64,000 bases of DNA. Origin: Xylophilus sp. Leaf220 (GTDB taxonomy: Bacteria; Pseudomonadota; Gammaproteobacteria; Burkholderiales; Burkholderiaceae_C). This document shows, one piece after another, positions 9,516 through 17,042 of this stretch. Numbering within the stretch: position 1 is the stretch's first letter; the number at the start of each line of letters is the position of its first letter. The translations under genes were made by a program, and so were the position numbers. Location of the stretch: NCBI RefSeq assembly GCF_001421705.1, contig NZ_LMKO01000002.1:165628-229627 (forward strand), read 5' to 3'. The notes beneath the pieces were generated by a model. It searched no databases, was not told the origin of the DNA, and worked only from the letters and a program-made list of their open reading frames with translations.

Positions 9516-9890
9516 TCAGTTCACGAAGTGCTGCTCGCAGTACGAGAAGAACTCTTCTAGCTGGCTCGACTTGTCGAAGAAGGCGTCGGCGCCCAGTTCC
9601 AGGCAGCGGCGGCGCATGTCGGCCGTGGCGTAGTTGGTCAGAACCACCACCGGCGCCAGGGGCCGCTTCTGCTTGCACTCGGCGATGATCCCCAGGCCGG
9701 AGCCTTCCTTGAGGAACAGGTCGACAATCACCAGCTGCCACTGGCCGTCGTGGCTGCGCAGCCATTCGAGCGCATCGGCCTGCCCTTCGGCGAACGCGAT
9801 GACGCTCACCCCCGCGAGTTCGGCGAGGGTGGGAATCAGGTTTTTGCGAATGACAGCACTGTCTTCGACGAGGAATGCGGGGATCGGCAT
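9516..9890 (-). CDS. Stand-alone response regulator receiver
   Basis: 124-residue single-domain receiver. The acidic pair is in FLVEDS, the phospho-acceptor is Asp57 in VIVDLF, and the conserved Thr and Lys are in VVLTNYA and FFDKSSQ. There is no output domain, as in CheY-like shuttle proteins. It ends 37 bp from the end of the hybrid kinase gene in tail-to-tail orientation and could receive phosphate from it; that link is inferred. An upstream ATG at 9917 would add nine residues, but the chosen start places the first beta-strand at the N-terminus. Confidence 0.85.
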   Translation of the reverse strand: MPIPAFLVEDSAVIRKNLIPTLAELAGVSVIAFAEGQADALEWLRSHDGQWQLVIVDLFLKEGSGLGIIAECKQKRPLAPVVVLTNYATADMRRRCLELGADAFFDKSSQLEEFFSYCEQHFVN

Positions 9891-9990
9891 GGCGGGAGGG
9901 CTAGTGCTTCCGAGCATAGGAGCGATGCACGCACGGCCGGCGATGCAACATGCCCATTGCGCGTAGGACGACGCCGGATTGATTGCGCAC

Positions 9991-10479
9991 TCAGGCCGCA
10001 GGATAGTGGGGAAGGTGGCCGTTGAGCGAAATGAAGCTCGACACCATCAGCATCAGTTCCACGTTGATCTGCTCCGGGTCGCGCGGCTCCAGGTCGTAGT
10101 GGCACAGGGTGCCGAGCACCGCACCTTCGCTGTCCATCAGCGGCACGCCGCAGTAGGTGCGCACCACGTCGCGGGCCGGATGGGTGCCGAGCCGGGGGTC
10201 GGCCTGGGAATCGGCAGTCCTGAAGGGCTGGCCGCTGTCGCGCACGAAGGTGCAGTAGGTCGCCGTTTCCGGCACTTCGGCGGCGTTTTCCTCCAACGGA
10301 TTCTGCCGATCGACATGCACCGCCGCCGCAGCGCGACCGTCCTGGAAGCGCCAGATGCCGATGTAGCGGTAGTCGGACAGCATCGCCAGTTCTCCCAGGG
10401 CTGCCCGCAAGCCTTGCGCGTCGAACGCCTGGCGAAACGATCGGAAGGCCTCGGGAGTGGAGTGTGCGGTGGTCGGCAT
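9991..10479 (-). CDS. GAF domain protein
   Basis: 162-residue soluble protein that is almost entirely a GAF domain. It carries the typical ..TYCTFVRDSGQPF, GVPLMDSEGAVLGTLCHYD pattern of GAF sensors that bind small ligands or chromophores. No catalytic output domain follows. The ATG at 10479 is preferred over upstream frames that are alanine/arginine-rich and overlap the neighbouring LysR gene. It may work with the kinase and receiver just to its left; no direct evidence for this is visible. Confidence 0.8.
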   Translation of the reverse strand: MPTTAHSTPEAFRSFRQAFDAQGLRAALGELAMLSDYRYIGIWRFQDGRAAAAVHVDRQNPLEENAAEVPETATYCTFVRDSGQPFRTADSQADPRLGTHPARDVVRTYCGVPLMDSEGAVLGTLCHYDLEPRDPEQINVELMLMVSSFISLNGHLPHYPAA

Positions 10480-10526
10480 CGGCGGATTCTGCCCGATGGG
10501 GCCGCTTCGCGCCGGCCGCCGTGCCG

Positions 10527-11414
10527 CTAGCTGCGCTGCAGATGCTCCACCAGCAGCCGCGTGGCCGGCGGCAGTTCCCCGCCTTCCCGTACGCACAGCA
10601 CCAGTTCCCGCCGCGCCCAGGGTTCCTCCAGCCCCACCGCCACCAGCGGCAGCGCCTGCAGGTACAGCGCCGCGCTGCCCCGCGGCAGCACGCCGAAGCC
10701 CAGGCCGTTCGCCACCATCAGGCAGAGCGCGTCGTAGCCGGTCACCTGCATCCGCGTCTTGAGCGTCAGGCCCATCTCGGCCGTCGCCTGGGTGATGCGG
10801 TGGTTGATCGCGCTGCCCGGGTGCATGCCGACGAAATCGAAAGGCAGCGCGGCGCGCAGCGACACCCGGCGCCGGCGCGCCAGGGCGTGGCCCCGGGGCA
10901 CCACCAGCACCAGCTCGTCGTGCCGGTACGGCAGCAGGGCGATGCGCGGCTCGCCGTAGTGCCCAGCGTTGAGGATGCCGATGTCGGCCATGTTCTCGGC
11001 CACCTCGCGGGCGATCGCGGTGCTGATCCGCTCCTGCAGGTGCACCTGCACCCGCGGGTACCGGTCCATGAAGCCGCGCAGCTCGCCCGGCAGGAACTGG
11101 GTGATCGCCGAAATGTTGGCCGCCACCCGCACCTGCCCGCGCAGGCCGTCGGCATAGCCCTGCATCTGGGTGGCGATGTCGTCGAGCCCGTTGAGCACGC
11201 CCCGCGCCAGGCCCAGCAGCGCATAGGCGGCGGCGGTGGGTTCGGTGCCCTTGTTGCTGCGGGCGAACAACACGGCCGACAGCGCACCTTCCAGCTCGCT
11301 GATCCGCTTGCTGACCGCCGAAGCGGCCAGGTGCTCGCGCGCGGCCGCATCGGCGATGGTGCCTTCTTCCATCACCGCGACGAAGAGGCGCAGCGAGATC
11401 GGGTCGAGCCGCAT
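10527..11414 (-). CDS. LysR family transcriptional regulator
   Basis: 295-residue LysR-type regulator with an N-terminal helix-turn-helix (LRLFVAVMEEGTIADAAAREHLA) and a typical effector domain containing GLGFGVLPRGSA. The divergent partner would normally be the CoA-transferase operon that starts at 12242. The higBA locus (11461-12083) lies between them, so it probably still controls that operon from a distance, or the regulatory site was disrupted by the insertion. Both possibilities are inferred from gene order. Confidence 0.9.
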   Translation of the reverse strand: MRLDPISLRLFVAVMEEGTIADAAAREHLAASAVSKRISELEGALSAVLFARSNKGTEPTAAAYALLGLARGVLNGLDDIATQMQGYADGLRGQVRVAANISAITQFLPGELRGFMDRYPRVQVHLQERISTAIAREVAENMADIGILNAGHYGEPRIALLPYRHDELVLVVPRGHALARRRRVSLRAALPFDFVGMHPGSAINHRITQATAEMGLTLKTRMQVTGYDALCLMVANGLGFGVLPRGSAALYLQALPLVAVGLEEPWARRELVLCVREGGELPPATRLLVEHLQRS

Positions 11415-11460
11415 CGGAGCTATCGGCCCGTTGAAAAGTGCAGGTACGGAGCCACCGCCA

Positions 11461-11787
11461 TCACGCGAAGGCGCGACCCCCGGTACGGCCGAAGTCGTAT
11501 GGCACGATTTCTTTCTCGATGGTCTTGGCCGCCGCCTTCGCCGCCACCTTCAGGTCGTAGGCCTGCTGCAACTGCAGCCACGATTGGGCATCGCCTCCGA
11601 AGTACCGGGCCAGCCGCAGGGCCGTGTCGGGCGTGACGTTGCGCCGTTCCAGCACGATGTCGCCGATCCGCGAGGCCGGCACTTTCAACGCCTTGGACAA
11701 GGCGTGGGCGCTCAGACCCAGCGGCTGCAGGTATTCCTCTTTGAGTATCTCGCCCGGATGGACCGGGCGCATTCCGTTCTTGGGCAT
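11461..11787 (-). CDS. higA: HigA family antitoxin, XRE-type
   Basis: 108-residue HigA-type antitoxin with the classic N-terminus MRPVHPGEILKEEYLQPLG, an XRE helix-turn-helix (SAHALSKALKVPASRIGDIV) and the RNVTPDTALRLARYFG segment. HigA neutralises HigB and represses its own promoter. The gene follows higB with a 17-bp gap, the usual HigBA order. A palindrome upstream of higB at 12094-12124 is the probable operator. Because the toxin gene carries an early stop codon, HigA may now act mainly as a repressor. Confidence 0.92.
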   Translation of the reverse strand: MPKNGMRPVHPGEILKEEYLQPLGLSAHALSKALKVPASRIGDIVLERRNVTPDTALRLARYFGGDAQSWLQLQQAYDLKVAAKAAAKTIEKEIVPYDFGRTGGRAFA

Positions 11788-11804
11788 GGCGTGCTTCTGC
11801 TTTC

Positions 11805-12083
11805 TTAGTGGTAGTCGACGATCTCGACCTGCGAAGGGCCCAGCGCAGTCCAGACGAAACAGATGCGCCACTGGGCATTGATGCGGATGCTGTACTGCCC
11901 CTCGCGATCGCCGACCAACGCTTCCAGCCGGTTGCCCGGCGGCGATGCGAGGAAGCCGAGAATGGCGGCGCTGTCGAGCATCTGCAATTTGCGCTCCGCA
12001 ATTTTTTTGATGGCAGCGAACGGGCGCGATCTGCCGGTGGTGAACAGTTCCTCGGTACGCGCACACCGGAACGACTAGATCAT
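11805..12083 (-). pseudogene. higB: HigB toxin gene with a stop codon at codon 3
   Basis: From the ATG at 12083 the frame reads Met-Ile-TAG-Ser-Phe-Arg-Cys, then runs open through ELFTTGRSRPFAAI, a PPGNRLEAL motif and the terminal VEIVDYH. Without the TAG (12077-12075) it would be 92 residues, the normal HigB length, with every family motif in place. HigB proteins usually begin MI-(K/R)-SFR, so a single AAG-to-TAG change would explain it. An internal TTG at 11987 could start a 60-residue C-terminal piece containing the RNase core, but loss of the N-terminal third should weaken or abolish ribosome-dependent mRNA cleavage. Sequencing error is the main alternative. Confidence 0.82.
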
Positions 12084-12093
12084 CCCGTCATTT

Positions 12094-12124
12094 TATCGGT
12101 TTACCGATATCCGGTAAACCGATA
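12094..12124. promoter_or_regulatory. Probable HigA operator palindrome
   Basis: Perfect 13-bp inverted repeat (TATCGGTTTACCG, 5-bp spacer, CGGTAAACCGATA) just upstream of higB. Each half contains its own smaller palindrome, CGGTTTACCG or CGGTAAACCG. A third copy, CGGTTTACCG, lies at 12179-12188, closer to the CoA-transferase start at 12242. HigA binding is inferred from position. The site pattern suggests that HigA could also influence the divergent CoA-transferase promoter. Confidence 0.7.
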
Positions 12125-12241
12125 TGCCCTTTGGAACGCCCCACCATCGCCATCCGCGATGGCAGCCTCGCGATCGACCGGTTTACCGCCGGGGCCGGCA
12201 GGCCGATGATGCCGTGTTCATCCCCACGAAAGAGACACCGC

Positions 12242-13462
12242 ATGACCGCTGCCCCTTCCCCGGCATTCCTTCCGCCCGGCGCGCTCGCCGGCGTGCGCGT
12301 CGTCGAGATGGGACAGCTGATCGCCGGGCCGTTCTGCGGCAAGACGCTGGGCGAGTTCGGGGCCGATGTGGTGAAGATCGAAACCCCCGGCGCGGGCGAT
12401 CCGCTGCGCAACTGGCGCATGCTGCAGGACGGCACCTCGGTCTGGTGGCAGGTGCAGTCGCGCAACAAGCGCAGCGTCGCGGTCGACCTGCGCAGCGCCG
12501 AGGGCCAGGACATCGCGCGCAGGCTGATCGCCGAGGCCGACGTGCTGGTCGAGAATTTCCGGCCCGGCACGCTCGAGGGCTGGGGCATGTCGCCCGAGGC
12601 GCTGCATGCGCTCAACCCCGGCCTGGTGATGCTGCGCATCTCGGGCTACGGCCAGACCGGTCCCTACCGCGACCTGCCCGGCTTCGGCGTGATCGGCGAG
12701 GCGATGGGCGGGCTGCGCCACCTGACCGGCGAGCCGGGCCGGGTGCCGGTGCGGGTGGGCGTCTCGATCGGCGACACGCTGGCGGCGCTGCACGGCACCA
12801 TCGGCGTGCTGACCGCCCTCTACCACCGCAAGGTCCACGGCGGTCCCGGCCAGGTGATCGACGTGGCGCTGCACGAGGCGGTGTTCAACGTGATGGAGAG
12901 CCTGGTCCCCGAGTACAGCGCCTTCGGTGCGGTGCGCGACGCGGCCGGCAGCGCACTGCCCGGCATCGCGCCCAGCAACGCCTACCCCTGCGCCGACGGA
13001 TGGGTGCTGGTGGCGGGCAACGGCGACAGCATCTTCCGCCGGCTGATGGAGACCATCGGCCGTGCCGACCTGGCCACCGCGGCCGACCTGCAGAGCAACG
13101 CCGGCCGCGTGGCGCGGGTGGCCGAGCTCGACGCCGCCATCGGCGCCTGGACCCTTTCGCGGCCGATGGCCGAGGTGCTGTCGGTGCTGGGCGCCGCCCG
13201 GGTGCCGGCCGGCAAGGTCTATACCGCCAAGGACATCCACGAGGACCCGCACTACCGCGCCCGCGACATGCTGCTGCAGCAGACCACCCGCGACGGCCAC
13301 GTGGTCGAGGTGCCCGGCATCGTGCCCAAGCTCTCGGCCACGCCGGGCAGCGTGCGCACTTCGGCCCCGCACCTGGGCGACGACACCGACGCGGTACTGC
13401 GCGAGGTGGGCCTGACCGAAGAACAGATCGCACAGCTGCGCGCCCGCGGCGTCGTCGCCTGA
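12242..13462 (+). CDS. CaiB/BaiF family (family III) CoA-transferase
   Basis: 406-residue family III CoA-transferase, which moves CoA between organic acids without a covalent glutamyl-CoA stage of the class I type. Family segments seen are VVEMGQLIAGPFCGKTLGEFGADVVKIE, VENFRPGTLEGWGM and SGYGQTGPYRDLPGFG. The ATG at 12242 has a purine-rich AAAGAGA site upstream. It is followed 21 bp later by an HMG-CoA-lyase-like gene and then a Bug receptor gene. This suggests uptake, CoA activation and C-C cleavage of a branched hydroxy-acid such as a citramalate or itaconate relative; the actual acid is not shown by the sequence. Confidence 0.92.
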   Translation: MTAAPSPAFLPPGALAGVRVVEMGQLIAGPFCGKTLGEFGADVVKIETPGAGDPLRNWRMLQDGTSVWWQVQSRNKRSVAVDLRSAEGQDIARRLIAEADVLVENFRPGTLEGWGMSPEALHALNPGLVMLRISGYGQTGPYRDLPGFGVIGEAMGGLRHLTGEPGRVPVRVGVSIGDTLAALHGTIGVLTALYHRKVHGGPGQVIDVALHEAVFNVMESLVPEYSAFGAVRDAAGSALPGIAPSNAYPCADGWVLVAGNGDSIFRRLMETIGRADLATAADLQSNAGRVARVAELDAAIGAWTLSRPMAEVLSVLGAARVPAGKVYTAKDIHEDPHYRARDMLLQQTTRDGHVVEVPGIVPKLSATPGSVRTSAPHLGDDTDAVLREVGLTEEQIAQLRARGVVA

Positions 13463-13483
13463 GAAAAAGAAGGAAGACACACC

Positions 13484-14458
13484 ATGCACACCCCCTGGAA
13501 CGGCGCCGGCCGCCGCATCTTCCTGCAGGACGTCGGCCCGCGCGACGGCCTGCAGATGGAAGCCGCCTTCGTGCCCACGGCCGACAAGATCGCGCTGGTC
13601 GATGCGCTGTCGGAGACGGGCCTGGCCAAGATCGAGGTGACCTCGTTCACCTCGCCCGCCGCGATCCCGGCCCTGCGCGACGCCGAGACGGTGCTGCGTG
13701 AGATCCGCCGCGCGCCGGGCGTGGTCTACACCTGCCTGGTGCCCAACCTGCGCGGTGCCGAGCGCGCCGTCGACGCCCGGGCCGACGAGTTCAACCTGGT
13801 GATGTCGTGCAGCGAGACGCACAACATCTCCAACCTGCGGATGACCCGCGCCCAGTCGTTCGCGGCGCTGTCGCAGGTGGTGGCGCTGGCGGTGCAGGCC
13901 CGGGTGCCGGTGAACGTCTCGCTCTCCTGCGCCTTCGGCTGCCCGATGGAGGGCGACGTCGATGCCCAGGTGGTGCTGGAGTGGGCGGCCCGCTTCCTGG
14001 ACCAGGCCGGCGTGCGCGGCGTCACCTTGTGCGACACCACCGGCATGGCCTACCCGACGCAGGTGGCGGCGCTCACCGCCGCCTTCCGCCAGCGCTTCCC
14101 GGCGGCCGAGCTGACGCTGCACTTCCACAACACCCGCGGCATGGGCCTGGCCAACGTGCTGGCCGCGATCGACGCGGGCGCAGACCGGTTCGACGCCTCG
14201 CTGGGCGGCCTGGGCGGCTGCCCGTACGCGCCGGGCGCCAGCGGCAACGTCTGCACCGAGGAGGTGGTGCATGCGCTGGAGCTGATGGGCTTCGACACCC
14301 GCTGCAACCTGGAGGGGCTGATCGCCGCCGCCCACCGGCTGCCGGCGCTGATCGGCCACCCCATCCCCAGCCAGGTCGCCCAGGCCGGTCCCCGCCAGCT
14401 GCTGCACGCCCCGCCGGCGGACTTCCTGGCGCTGCGCGAACGGGCGCTGGAGCGGTAG
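13484..14458 (+). CDS. Hydroxymethylglutaryl-CoA lyase family protein
   Basis: 324-residue TIM-barrel lyase of the HMG-CoA lyase family, which splits 3-hydroxy-3-methylglutaryl-CoA or related acyl-CoAs (for example citramalyl-CoA) into acetyl-CoA and a keto product. It shows the N-terminal DVGPRDGLQ metal motif, the HFHNTRGMGLAN histidine pair, and the signature GGLGGCPYAPGASGNV with the catalytic loop cysteine. A ribosome site AAGGAAG precedes the ATG. It is probably co-transcribed with the CoA-transferase gene. The neighbour suggests a CoA ester made by that enzyme as substrate rather than leucine breakdown. Confidence 0.9.
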   Translation: MHTPWNGAGRRIFLQDVGPRDGLQMEAAFVPTADKIALVDALSETGLAKIEVTSFTSPAAIPALRDAETVLREIRRAPGVVYTCLVPNLRGAERAVDARADEFNLVMSCSETHNISNLRMTRAQSFAALSQVVALAVQARVPVNVSLSCAFGCPMEGDVDAQVVLEWAARFLDQAGVRGVTLCDTTGMAYPTQVAALTAAFRQRFPAAELTLHFHNTRGMGLANVLAAIDAGADRFDASLGGLGGCPYAPGASGNVCTEEVVHALELMGFDTRCNLEGLIAAAHRLPALIGHPIPSQVAQAGPRQLLHAPPADFLALRERALER

Positions 14459-14461
14459 GTC

Positions 14462-14651
14462 GGCCTCCCCCAGGCTTCGCACTGCGTGTCTCCGCCTTCC
14501 CCCTCGCCGGGGGCGACACCGGCAGCCCGGCAGAGCCGAAGGGCTGAGTGCTCCCCCAGGCTTCGCACTGCGTGTCTCCGCTCTCCCCCTCGCCGGGGGC
14601 GACACCAGCAGCCCGGCAGAGCCGGTTCTGCGGTATCCCTGGAACAGAAAG
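14462..14651 (-). repeat. GGGATACC-type dispersed repeat, two tandem copies
   Basis: Two direct copies (about 14462-14545 and 14552-14651) each begin with CTCCCCCAGGCTTCGCACTG, pass a CCCCCTCGCCGGGGGCGACACC core and end in the CCCGGCAGAGCC block. The second copy also has the GGTATCCCTG end. Together they are the inverse of the copy at 2078-2176. They fill the first half of the 359-bp gap between the lyase and Bug genes. Confidence 0.8.
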
Positions 14652-14702
14652 GCGCCATGCACGCGGGCAGTGCCCATACGGACGATTTTGTAATTTAACG
14701 AT

Positions 14703-14757
14703 TGAAAGTGCCTGGGGCCGGCTCTGTGCGCCGGCTGTCAGCTATTGTTTTCATAGC
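14703..14757 (-). repeat. GCTA-stem repeat, inverted copy
   Basis: Read on the minus strand, GCTAT-N7-ATAGC (14757-14741) is followed by a GCCGG..CCGGC stem and CACTTTC. This is the same order as the plus-strand copies at 22721 and 49397. It sits between the GGGATACC repeats and the Bug gene start at 14818. Confidence 0.65.
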
Positions 14758-14817
14758 GAAGCGCACCGGGCGCACCCTGGCTTCCTTTTTCTGAACACCA
14801 ACGACCGGAGACACACC

Positions 14818-15822
14818 ATGACGACCCCTCGCACCCTCCCCCCTTCCCGCCGGCGGCTCATGGCCGCCGCGGCCCTTCTGGCGGCCTCCACGGGCCTGTC
14901 GGCGCTGGCGCAGCCGGCGGCGAACTACCCGACCCGACCGGTCACGCTGATCGTGCCGACGGCGGCCGGCGGCACCACCGACATCTCGGCCCGCATGCTG
15001 GCGGTCCCGCTGGGCGAGGTGCTGGGCCAGCCGGTGGTGGCCGACAACCGGGGCGGGGCCAACGGCGGCATCGCCGCCGCGGCGGTGGCCCGGGCGCAGG
15101 CCGACGGCTACACGCTGCTGATGCAGTACTCGGGGTACCAGGTCATCACCCCGCTGGTCACCAAGGGCCCGCTGCAGTGGAAGCCCGAGGACCTGGTGCC
15201 GGTCGCCAACGTGGTCTCCGCCCCCCAGATCGTCGTGGTGCGGGCCGACCTGCCCTACAAGACGCTGGCCGAGTTCGTCGCGTATGCCAAGGCCAACCCG
15301 GGCAAGGTGAACTACGCCTCGTCCGGCAACGGATCGCTGCAGCACGCCACCGGCGCGATGCTGGAGCAGCAGGCGGGCATCAAGATGACCCACGTCCCCT
15401 ACAAGGGCACCGGCCCGGCGCTGCAGGACCTGCTGGGCGGCCAGGTGGAGATCACCTTCGGCACCGCGCCGCCCTTCATGCCGCACATCCAGAGCGGCAA
15501 GCTGCGGGTGCTGGCCACCACCGGCAAGACCCGCCTGCCGAGCCTGCCCGACGTGCCCACCACCGCCGAGGCCGGGCTGCCCAAGCTCGACGCGACCTCG
15601 TGGTTCGGCGTATTCGCACCGGCGAAGACGCCCCAGGCGGTGGTCGACAGGCTGACGGCCGACATCGCCAGGGTGGCCGGTTCCGCGGCGTTCAAGCAGA
15701 AGGCGCAGGAGCAGGGTGCGGCGGCCGACTACCTAGATCCGCAGCAGATGGCGGCGCGGCTGAAGAAGGAATCGGCCGACTGGGCCGAGGTGGTGAAGGC
15801 GGCGAAGATCGAAGCCGACTGA
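14818..15822 (+). CDS. Bug/TctC family periplasmic solute-binding receptor
   Basis: 334-residue Bug-family receptor. A Tat- or Sec-type signal peptide (SRRRLMAAAALLAASTGLSALAQ) precedes the mature sequence NYPTRPVTLIVPTAAGGTTDISARM, with VVADNRGGANGG and the GNGSLQHATG segments typical of the family. The ATG at 14818 follows a CCGGAGAC site. It lies downstream of the CoA-transferase and lyase genes, so it may capture the acid they degrade. No tripartite transporter membrane genes are nearby. A clear intrinsic terminator follows at 15860. Confidence 0.9.
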   Translation: MTTPRTLPPSRRRLMAAAALLAASTGLSALAQPAANYPTRPVTLIVPTAAGGTTDISARMLAVPLGEVLGQPVVADNRGGANGGIAAAAVARAQADGYTLLMQYSGYQVITPLVTKGPLQWKPEDLVPVANVVSAPQIVVVRADLPYKTLAEFVAYAKANPGKVNYASSGNGSLQHATGAMLEQQAGIKMTHVPYKGTGPALQDLLGGQVEITFGTAPPFMPHIQSGKLRVLATTGKTRLPSLPDVPTTAEAGLPKLDATSWFGVFAPAKTPQAVVDRLTADIARVAGSAAFKQKAQEQGAAADYLDPQQMAARLKKESADWAEVVKAAKIEAD

Positions 15823-15859
15823 TTTTTCTCGCAGCCATCGGCTGCGGTCCTGGTTTTCG

Positions 15860-15895
15860 AAGCCCCGTCGCAGCCTGCCTGCCACGGGGCTTTTT
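15860..15895 (+). terminator. Rho-independent terminator after the Bug gene
   Basis: Stem AGCCCCGT / ACGGGGCT (15861-15868 and 15884-15891) is followed by a run of five Ts. It lies 38 bp past the Bug stop codon. Confidence 0.8.
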
Positions 15896-15983
15896 GCTGG
15901 GCGCGGGGCAGGGTGTCGTTGCGCAGCGGCGGCGCGCGCGACTTTGGGTTCGCTTGTTCTCCTCTAATACTTCTATTTCAAAT

Positions 15984-16167
15984 TAGTAGTAGTAGTAAGG
16001 GTGGCGGGTTTCTGTGGAGAACCCGGTTTTTCCCATACGCAGCAAGGCGTTGCGCGGGCGGGAACCATGTGGAGGCCGGGCTGTCGCCGAAGTCCGGCGA
16101 TGCGGACAACTTCGGAGGAAGGCGCCGCGCTGTGGATAAGGTGCGGGTTGTGCCGGAAGTATCCACA
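15984..16167. other. oriC-like element 2: TAG-triplet run plus DnaA-box pair
   Basis: Within the 705-bp gap 15823-16527. (TAG)4-TAA (15984-15998) is followed by CCCGGTTTTT (16022), GAACCATGTGG (16062-16072), a perfect consensus DnaA box in reverse, TGTGGATAA (16131-16139), and an inverted near-box GTATCCACA (16159-16167). The offsets of these marks from the triplet run equal those of the element at 6465-6660, so the two share ancestry rather than chance resemblance. The rest of the gap holds the terminator at 15860 and a weak GCTA-stem remnant near 16261-16318. Confidence 0.5.
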
Positions 16168-16527
16168 GGGTTTGCCTTTTTGCGTTCGCCTCGGGGCCTG
16201 CCGCATGGATCCCGGCACGAGCGGGCCCGCATCCGAGCCGGGGCCTTCGGTGAACATCCGTTGCTTTTGAAGGCATGGCCGGCACTGTTCAACGGCCTGC
16301 AGCTATCAATTCCATAGTGCGCGATAGAATCGACGGCGGGATGGAGAAAATGGCGGCTGGGGGGCGGCGCTGCGCGAAACGTTGCAACTCCGGGGCATTC
16401 GGATGCTCCCGTCGCGCGCTCGCCGGACATGCAGAAGTGCGATACGCACCTTTTTGAATATCGAATGGGACTTTCGTCCCTCTGTTGAGTCAACGGTTTC
16501 ACCGCACGGGTCATTTTTTAAGTCGAC

Positions 16528-16875
16528 ATGAATAATCTGAAAGATCTGGAGAGCGCGCGCGCCAAGCTGGATGCGGACATCGCCAGGGCCTACAAGCTCG
16601 AATCGGAAGCGGCACTCGCGAAGGTGCGGGAACTGGTCGCCGAATTCGGCTTCACCGCCCAGCAGGTATTTCCCTGGAAGCTGCCCGAGAAGAAGGTCGC
16701 AGCCAAATACCTGGACGAGAAAACCGGGGCGACCTGGACCGGGCGGGGCAAGCCGCCGAAATGGATCGCAGGCAAGGACCGCGAAGAGTTTTTGGTCGAC
16801 AAGCCGGTCGAGGCACCGCGCGGGCCGTTTCTGGCGGAAATGGCAGCGGCCGCGGCGCAGCGCGGTCTTCTGTAG
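16528..16875 (+). CDS. H-NS histone family protein
   Basis: 115-residue nucleoid protein. An N-terminal helical, oligomerising part (residues 1-45) precedes the H-NS DNA-binding core AAKYLDEKTGATWTGRGKPPKWI (about 58-80) and a C-terminal tail. Such proteins bind AT-rich or curved DNA and silence acquired genes. Its long upstream gap holds the second oriC-like element. Burkholderiales genomes usually carry several paralogues, and this one cannot be assigned to a specific subgroup. An inverted repeat at 16890-16912 (CGGTCGAAT / ATTCGACCG) just downstream may end transcription from both sides. Confidence 0.9.
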   Translation: MNNLKDLESARAKLDADIARAYKLESEAALAKVRELVAEFGFTAQQVFPWKLPEKKVAAKYLDEKTGATWTGRGKPPKWIAGKDREEFLVDKPVEAPRGPFLAEMAAAAAQRGLL

Positions 16876-16889
16876 CAACTGCCGCGGAA

Positions 16890-16912
16890 CGGTCGAATAT
16901 CCGATTCGACCG
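16890..16912. terminator. Possible bidirectional hairpin between hns and the LysR gene
   Basis: Perfect 9-bp inverted repeat CGGTCGAAT-ATCCG-ATTCGACCG lies 15 bp past the hns stop codon and between two convergent genes. There is no clear T-run, so intrinsic termination is only a suggestion. Confidence 0.4.
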
Positions 16913-17042
16913 CCGACCGATTCCGGTTTTATCCGGGTTATGTCTGTTCCCGGTTCGGCAGGTAATGGCATCTTCCCGCATAGGCGACCTCGGGTGAGTA
17001 CGGGAACGCCGGAGCGCTCGCGTCTTCGGCCCGCAGAAGGGA

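Noticed and set aside
15984-15998. TAG-triplet run as a simple microsatellite
   Set aside because: The matching element at 6465 conserves flanking blocks at the same distances, which a random microsatellite would not.
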